Origin: Hanleya hanleyi
Taxonomy: Eukaryota; Mollusca; Polyplacophora; Lepidopleurida; Hanleyidae
Reading direction: 5' to 3'
Assembly: GCA_036873755.1 (NCBI GenBank)
Contig: JAVTVY010033707.1
Coordinates: 78,302-142,301 of the forward strand
Length of the DNA: 64,000 nt
Part shown: in pieces, positions 29,797 to 36,592 of the stretch
Position numbering within the stretch: position 1 is the first letter of the stretch
How the letters are laid out: the number at the start of each line of letters is the position of its first letter
Translations under genes and position numbers: made by a program
The notes under the pieces: generated by a model
Told to the model about the DNA's origin: nothing
The model's database searches: none
The model's input: only the letters and a program-made list of their open reading frames with translations

Positions 29797-30252
29797 ATGA
29801 GCCGTGTTGCCAAGATGTCGACCACCAAAGGTGCAGCGAAAGAGGGGCGGGAGACAGATGAATTGGCGAGGGCCGTGAGAGAATATTGGCTGGGTGAAAT
29901 AAAGAAGTTGACACGGGACAACACGAACATCACACCGCTCGCCTGGGCCGATTTATATGATCTAGTGACAAGGGCGCCGGCCGATTTGCTGGGGCGAGAC
30001 TGGTTAGACTGCCTGCCAGATGTGTTGGACGAACACCAACAACAACAACAACAAGAGTTCGTCGACATTGACGAATTGCCACGAATCCCACCAGCGCGCT
30101 TTCTGGACGATCTACCGGCAGATTCCTCCTCCTCTGATGACGATGCGGAGCGAGAGCCTGGCCAACAACAACAAGAACAACAACAACAACAACAACAGGC
30201 TGGCCGATACGTTTTGCAGCCTGGCCGGTACTTTTCCGCCAGTTTGGAGTAG
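29797..30252 (+). CDS. Gln-rich acidic accessory protein
   Basis: 151 residues from the ATG after the TATA box (MSRVAKMSTTKGAAKEG). A helical N-terminal half contains WLGEIKKLTRDN, DLYDLVTRAP and RDWLDCLPDVLDEH. It is followed by a poly-Gln run, an acidic casein-kinase-like cluster (SSSSDDDAERE), a second Gln run and a C-terminal pair of AGRYVLQPGRYF-type phrases. No known domain. The layout of a short Cys-containing motif before an acidic serine cluster recalls small DNA-virus cell-cycle regulators, but the Rb-binding LxCxE motif is not complete (LDCLP). The gene ends with a histone-type stem-loop 50 bp downstream. Confidence 0.65.
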   Translation: MSRVAKMSTTKGAAKEGRETDELARAVREYWLGEIKKLTRDNTNITPLAWADLYDLVTRAPADLLGRDWLDCLPDVLDEHQQQQQQEFVDIDELPRIPPARFLDDLPADSSSSDDDAEREPGQQQQEQQQQQQQAGRYVLQPGRYFSASLE

Positions 30253-30301
30253 ACAGGCAAACTCCTCCTGAATAAAACAGGGTAAACAAATTGACCTTAA
30301 C

Positions 30302-30317
30302 GGCCCTTTTCAGGGCC
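30302..30317 (+). terminator. Histone-type mRNA 3' stem-loop (Gln-rich gene)
   Basis: GGCCCTTTTCAGGGCC forms a 6-bp stem with the UUUC tetraloop and fits the metazoan histone 3' stem-loop consensus at every position. It is followed by ACCCC, as in histone mRNAs, and by a purine-rich ACGAAAGGGGAAC 10-15 nt further, where U7 snRNA would bind. It starts 50 nt after the stop codon. An AATAAA also lies at 30270-30275, so both kinds of 3' end are possible. Confidence 0.8.
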
Positions 30318-30850
30318 ACCCCAATCTTACGAAAGGGGAACTTCTAACTTGGCACATTCAATTCAAATCAGGTCCTACATGGTGAATCTCCTCTCCTCTA
30401 TATTCTATGATTACCAATCTCCAACCCCCCAAAAAAATCCCTGCCCTCAACGGTCCTTTTCAGCGCCAACCCCTAGCCTTCCAAAACACAGTAGACCCTT
30501 TTTTGCAGTGTTCAGGGCCAACCCATGCAAAATCCCCTCTACCCATCTCCCACACCTCACAAACAATTTTTTTTTACACTCGGCTTTTTCCGGGCCACCT
30601 CGGTAGTGCTCAATCTCCTCACCTCTCTCATTACCAATCTCCCACAACGAAAAATTTTTTTTTACACTCGGCTTTTTCCGGCACTATTCGGTTACCGTAC
30701 ATTCATACTAATACCTGGGCGCTGTTAGTAGGAAGTTTCCATTTACTAAGTGTTATTTACCTATTGTTACCTAGGTGTGTGCATGTGCAGGAGTTGGTGT
30801 TTTTTTTTAGTGCTTTTAATTAGAAGCTTCCTCTTTCGAAAGATTGGGGT
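30318..30850. other. Intergenic with decayed copies of the stem-loop region
   Basis: Degenerate relatives of the 3' stem-loop segment recur: GGTCCTTTTCAGCGCCAACC at about 30459, and CGGCTTTTTCCGGGCCACC and CGGCTTTTTCCGGCAC near 30584 and 30670. They lie among tandem ~75-90-bp units with poly-T runs and ACCAATCTCC phrases. This may be what remains of tandem gene duplications. No intact coding frame was accepted. Confidence 0.6.
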
Positions 30851-30866
30851 GGCCCTGAAAAGGGCC
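30851..30866 (-). terminator. Histone-type mRNA 3' stem-loop (minus-strand RING gene)
   Basis: Read on the minus strand this is GGCCCTTTTCAGGGCC, a perfect consensus match, followed by ACCCC and then TTTCGAAAGAGGAAGC (AAAGAG is the core of the histone downstream element). It begins 20 nt after the stop codon of the RING gene at 30886. Confidence 0.82.
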
Positions 30867-30885
30867 GTTAGGAAGATGTAAGGGG

Positions 30886-31248
30886 TTACATCGTTCGGGT
30901 CAGATTTTCTCTCCTCTGGGCACACACAGGGCATTCGAGGGCGATGAGTTTACACTCTATGGGGTTGTCAGTGGACGTAGGCTGTGGTGTTCGTGCATGT
31001 CTGTGAATACAGGAAATACACAAGGCTTGGTGTCCACATGGAAATATAGCGTATTTGGCGAAGCGACTACAGCATTCGACACAGCGTAAATACTGTGGCG
31101 CTTTCCATATTGTGTCTGGCCCCAGTCTTCTTCTTATTGCGGTAGAGTAGTACTCCATCTCTTGCTGCTGTAAAATAGCCATCTCTTCTTCTTCTTCTTC
31201 TTCTTCTTGTTCTTTTTTTTCTCTTTCTGTTTCTTGGTCTTCTCCCAA
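30886..31248 (-). CDS. RING-finger protein with LxCxE motif
   Basis: 120 residues. A strongly acidic Glu-rich helix (about 8-30) leads to a C3HC4-type RING at 56-109: C56, C59, C71, H73, C77, C80, C106, C109. The sequence LRCVE at 54-58 fits the retinoblastoma-binding LxCxE motif, but its Cys is also the first zinc ligand, so both functions together are doubtful. A likely E3 ubiquitin ligase acting on a host or element target. It is divergent from the plus-strand RING gene starting at 31282, with only 33 bp between start codons, and both have histone-type 3' stem-loops. Confidence 0.72.
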   Translation of the reverse strand: MGEDQETEREKKEQEEEEEEEEMAILQQQEMEYYSTAIRRRLGPDTIWKAPQYLRCVECCSRFAKYAIFPCGHQALCISCIHRHARTPQPTSTDNPIECKLIALECPVCAQRRENLTRTM

Positions 31249-31281
31249 CCCATCTTGTAATGGCGGCTGTAAAATGACAAA
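31249..31281. promoter_or_regulatory. 33-bp divergent promoter between the two RING genes
   Basis: The whole interval between the two start codons is 33 bp and includes TAATGGCGGCTG, a YY1-type motif like those in the TIRs. No TATA box is visible. Transcription start sites probably lie within or just inside the opposite coding regions, so the two transcripts may overlap at their 5' ends. Inferred from position only. Confidence 0.45.
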
Positions 31282-31605
31282 ATGACAACACCACCACCAT
31301 CACCTCTAGCAGAGATCGGCCGCCTGAACGCACAGGTTGATCAGTTAGAAGAGGACAAGTGTAAACTACGTGTACAACTGACTAAGGAAGAGAATAAATC
31401 CACCTGTACCGTGTGTAACATCGAAGAGACCATGTACGCCTTCTTCCCGTGCGGTCACCTATGCCTATGTCCCGTATGCTTGGTATCCCTAACATGTATA
31501 GGGGGGACGTGCCAGTGCAGTGAGACGGAGGAACTGCATTTGAAAATACGATGCCCTGTGTGTAGGACGTGGGTGGCAGGCGTGAAATTTTTTTTCCGCC
31601 CGTAA
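31282..31605 (+). CDS. Coiled-coil RING-finger protein
   Basis: 107 residues from an ATG (MTTPPPSPLAEIGRLNAQ). A short coiled coil lies at about 10-40, then a RING with C42, C45, C57, H59, C63, C66, C91 and C94 (CTVCNIEETMYAFFPCGH, RCPVCRTW). The spacing of CxxC-CxH resembles the RINGs of IAP and MDM2-type E3 ligases. A Cys-rich loop (TCIGGTCQCSE) between the third and fourth pairs is longer than usual. It shares its promoter region with the minus-strand RING gene and is probably a paralogue of it. Confidence 0.72.
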   Translation: MTTPPPSPLAEIGRLNAQVDQLEEDKCKLRVQLTKEENKSTCTVCNIEETMYAFFPCGHLCLCPVCLVSLTCIGGTCQCSETEELHLKIRCPVCRTWVAGVKFFFRP

Positions 31606-31627
31606 CAGTGTGATGACACTTTCCAAA

Positions 31628-31643
31628 GTCCCTTTTCAGGGCC
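31628..31643 (+). terminator. Histone-type mRNA 3' stem-loop (plus-strand RING gene)
   Basis: CCAAA precedes GTCCCTTTTCAGGGCC, then ACCCCAATCTTTCGAAAGAG. The 5' and 3' flanks are those of histone mRNAs, and the AAAGAG downstream element is present. One stem pair (second position) is a mismatch. It starts 23 nt after the stop codon. The segment is an inverted copy (over 43 bp) of the one after the minus-strand RING gene. Confidence 0.75.
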
Positions 31644-31832
31644 ACCCCAATCTTTCGAAAGAGGAAGCTTCTAACTCAAAGCACAAAAAACACCAGCTCC
31701 CATCACCAATATGAAAACCTAAGGTCGTCACCACAGTAGACTCTTAGTGTTGAATTTTTTTAATACAATTATCTTTGCAAAGAATGAACACTAACACACA
31801 TTTTGAATTTCTACTATTTTTATTAACACAAT

Positions 31833-32242
31833 AGAATGAACGTCTTCACCACAGTAGACTCTTGGTATTGAATTTTTTTAATACAATTATACGCTATCAA
31901 GGCGCTTAAATGAACGTAGAATGAACATAGAATGAACATAGAATGTAGGAATACGGTAATGTCTGAATGTTCAATGCAATAAGACTTGTGTGAAATGTTC
32001 AATATTTATGCAACAAGACTATTTTTATTAACACAGTAGAATGAACGTCTTCACCACAGTAGACTCTTGGTATTGAATTTTTTTAATACAATTATACGCT
32101 ATCAAGGCGCTTAAATGAACGTAGAATGAACATAGAATGAACATAGAATGTAGGAATACGGTAATGTCTGAATGTTCAATGCAACAAGACTTGTGTGAAA
32201 TGTTCAATATTAATGCAACAAGACTTGTTTGAACTCGTCATC
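31833..32242. repeat. Two ~205-bp tandem repeats
   Basis: AGAATGAACGTCTTCACCAC opens a unit at 31833 and again at 32038. Each contains AATTTTTTTAATACAATTAT, CGCTATCAAGGCGCTTAAAT and a run of GAACATAGAATGAACATAGA. A partial third copy precedes them (31720-31800). The last unit runs into the 3' end of the CARD-PC4 gene. Minus-strand AATAAA signals (TTTTTATTAAC) are included. Confidence 0.85.
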
Positions 32243-33455
32243 GTCTTTCCGCCCCTGGTGCACGTAGATGAAGGTGGCAATCTGTTCACGTGGAATTCTG
32301 GGTGGACAGGCAGCTTCCAATGCCTGGGCAATTTGCACCTCGTTCACGTCCTGTAGTGACTCAGTGATGAGCGCGTCTGATGGTATGCTATTGTCCACAC
32401 ACGTATGCGTGTTGAAGAGCCCGTTCTTGTTCACACAGCCTGCACATTGCTGGATACGCAAGTGTCGAATGCGGGGTCTGAGATCATCCAGGAATGTGTC
32501 GATGTACTTCTTATAAATATACTGAGACACCTGGTCAGACAGGACTTCATGAATTACAGCTGTGAGACTCTGCAGCTTCCGCCACGCAGGTATTTTCAGG
32601 GTGACGCCCTGAGAACAAGGAATACGCTTTTGCGTATCTGACCTCATTTTCCATTTCCGAATATGCACGAGGAGCATGTTGTTGAATGTAGAACAGGTGA
32701 CAAAGATGTCGTCACCCACATAAAATTTCGCTTCGTCACTCCCCTGGTGGTCAATGACCGCATCGACGGCGTAATCAATGGCCTGTACTCTTATCCAGGT
32801 GTCCAACGTCAAGGCGATATGCTTAGGTGGTTTGTCGTCCCAGGCCGGTGCGTTAAAATGCACTTCCTCTTCTTTCACACTCACAGTTAAATAGGGAGAG
32901 AGCTCCCAAGTGTTCGTGTGGGCCGCCTGGTAGGCCTGCTGGATAATGTCATTGATCTCCTGCACAGACATAGGAAGTAGCACCTCTTCTTTCGCTTGCT
33001 CAGGCACTTGCTGGGGCACTGGCTGAAGCACTTGCTGAGGTATTTCTAAAAGTGTTAGTCGGGGCCGTTTGGGTAGTAGCACCGGGTTTGGCAGGTAGAC
33101 CGGACTCTTGGTGCTTACGTTTGGTAGCTGTACACTCTTCGGCGATGTCCATGTCCATGACTAAGATATTATCTTCTGAATCCTGGGCTTGAAGTAGATC
33201 TGCTAGTTCTTCATTTCCCGTCTTCTTCAGCGCCTCCACGAAGGCTAGAAATGCATAGGGGCCACGGCGCAGTAGATCGTCGATTAGGGCTCTGTTTTGT
33301 CGTGAAGTGGTCTTCTGCGCCATGATATCTTCGACACCGTGTTTAAGGATTATGTTTTCCACCATAAGCAGATCACATAGTTCGGCCACATGCTGCATCT
33401 CATCAATGAGGCGAACACGATACTGTTGAAGCTTAGCTCGCTGGGATGACTCCAT
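32210..33455 (-). CDS. CARD-PC4 protein, probably spliced (exons 33119-33455 and 32210-33045)
   Basis: Exon 1, from the ATG at 33455, encodes a caspase-recruitment domain at residues ~7-88. It has a six-helix pattern with the signature DLLRRGPYAFLAFVEALKK near 62-80. A charged Ser/Thr linker follows. The downstream frame (32210-33082) has no ATG until 32971. It contains a PC4-like unit: LTLDTWIRV, then KFYVGDDIFVTCS, IRKWKM and GVTLKIPAWRKL, with a Cys-rich C-terminus. A 73-nt intron (33046-33118) with GTAAGC donor, CTAAC branch-like site and TTTTAG acceptor would join the two frames exactly. CARDs mediate apoptotic and inflammasome assembly, so modulation of host death or immune signalling is a reasonable inference. 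It is driven from the right TIR promoter. Confidence 0.75.
33046..33118 (-). other. Predicted 73-nt intron in the CARD-PC4 gene
   Basis: On the minus strand the segment starts GTAAGCACC, holds CGACTAACAC (branch-point-like CTAAC) and ends CACTTTTAG. Both flanking frames are open, and removing the segment brings them into register. Without splicing the CARD frame runs on to 33000 and ends in a low-complexity Ser/Ala tail. Evidence is from sequence only. Confidence 0.6.
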
Positions 33456-33520
33456 GACTGTGGGCTCAGGCTGGTCAGTAGCTGCTAGGGTGAGATAGGC
33501 TGGTGAAGTTGCACTGGTAA

Positions 33521-34067
33521 GGTCAGGTAGGCAGGCTGGTCAGGCAGGCAGGCTGGCAGGCAGGCAGGTAGGTGAGATAGCTCCGTTGGGTAGTGCAATG
33601 AATACACCAAACCACTAGAAATCGCCCCTTTTATACGTTTTTTCCCACAATGGCGGCCAATGGCCGCCACCTTCGGGTCTTTCCGGTCAATATCCGCCAT
33701 TTTGGAAAATGGCGGCCAATGGCGGTCACCTTCGGGTCTTTCCGGTAAATCCGCCATTATCCGCCATTTTGGAAAATGGCGGCCAATGGCGGTCACCTTC
33801 GGATCTTTCCGGTAAATCCGCCATTATCCGCCATTTTGGAAAATGGCGGTCAATGGCGGTCACCTTCGGGTCTTTCCGGATTATCCGCCATTATCCGCCA
33901 TTTTCCCATAATGGCGGCCGGGAAAAACCCCAGTACATAAAAAGACACGGAGAGACACAGACAAGTCTGGACATGTCCAAAGGTCACGCCCCATTCACCC
34001 AAATCGGAAGTGACGTCATTTTTACATCTGGGTGAAAGGGGACTCGATTCCCGTTAACACTACTACT
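33521..34067 (-). repeat. Right terminal inverted repeat of Polinton 1
   Basis: Reverse complement of 16834-17327, with four rather than three copies of the YY1-motif repeat (the TCTTTCCGG phrase recurs near 33675, 33735, 33806 and 33877). It carries the mirrored TATA box at 33629-33635, about 175 bp upstream of the CARD gene start, and the CRE-type TGACGTCA near 34011. It ends CTACTACT at 34067. Confidence 0.9.
33629..33635 (-). promoter_or_regulatory. TATA box of the CARD-PC4 gene
   Basis: TATAAAA on the minus strand within the right TIR, identical in context to the polymerase TATA box in the left TIR. The CARD gene ATG is at 33455. Confidence 0.7.
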
Positions 34068-34073
34068 AATGAG

Positions 34074-34375
34074 CACATACCCCTCCTCGTACAGCAACAT
34101 ATACAACACGCCCACAAAACAACTTTTGGAAGATGAATGAAAATATAAAACAGTAGAACATCCCAGCAAACACCAGGATAGCAAATTGTGTGGGCAAATA
34201 CATGAAATGGACAAAACTATATAGTTTGAAGGAATTATATGTATATAGTTTGAAGGGATTAAATCAATGTTTGCAGAGGGAGGGAAAAACTTACCTTCTG
34301 ATAGTATAGTCCACATTTGATAGAAAACTCAAATGCCATAGAGGGGAGAAAACTCTACATTAATAAAGCTTTACC
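34074..34375. other. Flank of Polinton 1, nothing recognised
   Basis: AT-rich sequence after the target duplication. It does not obviously continue the Gypsy gag fragment seen before 16828. No coding region was accepted. Confidence 0.5.
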
Positions 34376-35740
34376 TTAATATATACTGTGAAGAGATCGC
34401 GGAGAGAAAAAAAACTACCTTTTGAGAGTACGACAGTCCGACAGATGAAATGTGATAAAATGGAGAAAACTCTACTATAATTTATATTGCGACGGTATGG
34501 AGGAGGGAAAACTTACCTCATGACAGTCCGACAATGCGACAGTCCGAGTCATCGAACTTTCTTGAGGAGAGAAAACTCTACCTTAATACCGCGAAGAGAT
34601 CGCAGTTAGAGAAAGTTACCTTTTGACAGTACTAAATTCCGACAGATCAAATTTGATAGAGGAGAGAAAACTCTACTCTAATTGCAAAGGTATGGAGCAG
34701 AGAAAACGTAGCTCATGACAGTCCGGCAGTGCGACAGTCTGAGTGATCGAACTTTACAGAAGGGAGGAGTGTCTACCTTTATTTATACTGTGAGGAGATC
34801 GTGGAGAGAAAATCTTGCCTTTCTCAACACTACGACAGTCCGACAGATCAAATTTGATAGAGGGGAGAAAACTCTAATGTATATTACGAAGAATGGATGA
34901 GGGTAAACTTACATCATGACGGTTCGAAAGTGCGACAGTCCGAGTCATCGAACTTTATAGAGGGGAGGAAACTCTACATTATTTTATGCCATGAAGAGAT
35001 CGCTGAGAGAAAAACTTACCTTTTGACAGTCCGACAGATCGAATTTGATAGACGAGAGAATATTTTACTCTAATGTATATTGCGAAGGTATGGAGGAGAG
35101 AAAACTTACCTCACGACAGACCGACAGTGCGCCAGTTCGAGTCATCGAACTTTATAAAGGGGAGAAAAAGCAACCTTAATTTATACCGAGAAGAGAACGC
35201 AGAGAGAAAAACCTTACCGTTTGACAGTCCGACAGATCGAACTTGATGGAGAGGGGAAACCTCTGATGTATATTGTAAAAGTATGAAGGGGGGGGGGGAA
35301 TCTTGCCTCACGACAGTCCGACAGTCTGAGAGATAGAAGGAGGGGAGAAATCTCTACTTTAGTATGGAGAAGAGAAAACTTAGCTCACGACAGTCCAACA
35401 CTGCGACTGTCTGAGTGATCGAACTTTACAGAGTGGAGGAAACTCTACCTCTAATTTATACCATGAAGAGATCGCAGTTAAGAAAACTTACCTTTTGACA
35501 GTACTAAATTCCGACAGATCAAAGATAGAGGAGAGAAAACTCTACTGTAATGTATATTGCGAAGGTATGGAGGAGAGAAATCTTACCCCAAGTAGAGAAA
35601 AACTTACCTTTTGACAGTACGACAGTTCGACAGATTGATTTTTGATAGAGGGGAGAAAACTCTAGTATATGTTGCGAAGATATGGAGGAGAGAAAACTTA
35701 GCTCATGACAGCGCGACAGTGCGACATGCAGTCAATATGT
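34376..35740. repeat. Degenerate tandem array, ~190-205-bp unit
   Basis: About seven copies. Each contains GAGAGAAAACTCTACT-type sequence, GCGAAGGTATGGAGGAGAG, CTCATGACAGTCCGACAG, GAGTCATCGAACTTTA and CTTTTGACAGTACGACAG. Copies vary widely. A short inverted piece of the same repeat lies at 36515-36555, next to Polinton 2. Non-coding. Confidence 0.8.
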
Positions 35741-36592
35741 GTATAGTGCACCAGATTGACAAACAATGAAGTCTATATTTCATTATACACATGTAACACT
35801 AGCTGCAATCACGCTCTAACTCTATAGAATTTCTTGGTTGAACAAATGCTTAACCAGTTTAGCGAGAGAGTGAGTGAGCGAGTGAGTGAATATGATTTAA
35901 CGTCGCTTTCAACTATATTTCAGTCATATCACCAGTTTATCGATATGTCTATAGTCCATTAGATTAACTGTACATGTAACACTAACGGCAATCACTCTAA
36001 CTCTATACAGTATTTCTTGGTTAAACAAATATTGAATAAATTACGAATGCAGGTACAAGTCAATTTGAAAGAAAAACCTAAGGGTTGAAGTCCCCCGACA
36101 TTAAAAAAGTGATATGGATGGAAGCATAACGTCCAGTACTTCCTATCTAACTCTATAGTATTTCTTAGGTAAACAACTGTTGGACAACACAGTTTAGCCA
36201 TATGTGTATAGTGCATTAGCCGGAGAAACAATTAAGTTCATATCTCACTACACATTAACTCTATAGTATTTCTTGGTTGAACAAATGTTGAACAATGTTT
36301 TTTACCGATATGTCTATAGTCCCTTAGGCTAACTGTGCAATTAACTACTAACTGCAATCTCTCTCGAACTCTATAGTCTCAAGCAAGATCCCGTGGCAAG
36401 GTACCCTCATACTAAATTTATCCTAGAAAGAAAGCTGATCTTGGTGCCACTTACAGGAGGTTCAATCTAGGTAAACCAAGATAATAAATCAAGGAAATAC
36501 CATCTGCATTATAGGAGTTTTCTCCCTTTTATCAAATTTGATCTGTCGGACTGTCGTACGTAAGTAGTATATAACGTGGATCTCGAGCAAGG
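35741..36592. repeat. Dispersed tandem copies of a TATAGTATTTCTTGGTTGAAC repeat
   Basis: Four imperfect copies of ACTCTATAGTATTTCTTGG followed by TTGAACAAATGTTGAAC occur near 35818, 36000, 36152 and 36256, each followed by a CGATATGTCTATAGTCC-like block in some copies. No gene. The stretch ends at the Polinton 2 boundary. Confidence 0.65.

Larger units (their letters stand above)
16828..34073. mobile_element. Polinton/Maverick element 1 with 6-bp target-site duplication
   Basis: The element proper is 16834-34067 (17.2 kb). It starts AGTAGTAGTGTTAACGGG and ends with the reverse complement. AATGAG at 16828-16833 is repeated exactly at 34068-34073. Six-bp duplications and AG/CT ends are hallmarks of Polintons. 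Gene content fits: protein-primed PolB, integrase with chromodomain, adenain-like protease, packaging ATPase, and major and minor capsid proteins. Polymerase, minor capsid and one conserved gene have frame breaks, so this copy is probably not autonomous, but most other genes are open. The intact duplication and well-matched TIRs suggest a fairly recent insertion. The gene set overlaps that of adintoviruses, so it may be an integrated virus. Confidence 0.95.

Noticed and set aside
29960..30050. LxCxE motif in the Gln-rich protein
   Set aside because: LDCLP lacks the required Glu; only the neighbouring acidic cluster resembles that class of protein.
29703..30319. Minus-strand frames opposite the Gln-rich gene
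   Set aside because: Poly-Cys and poly-Val runs are the antisense of CAA repeats; promoter and 3' stem-loop are on the plus strand.
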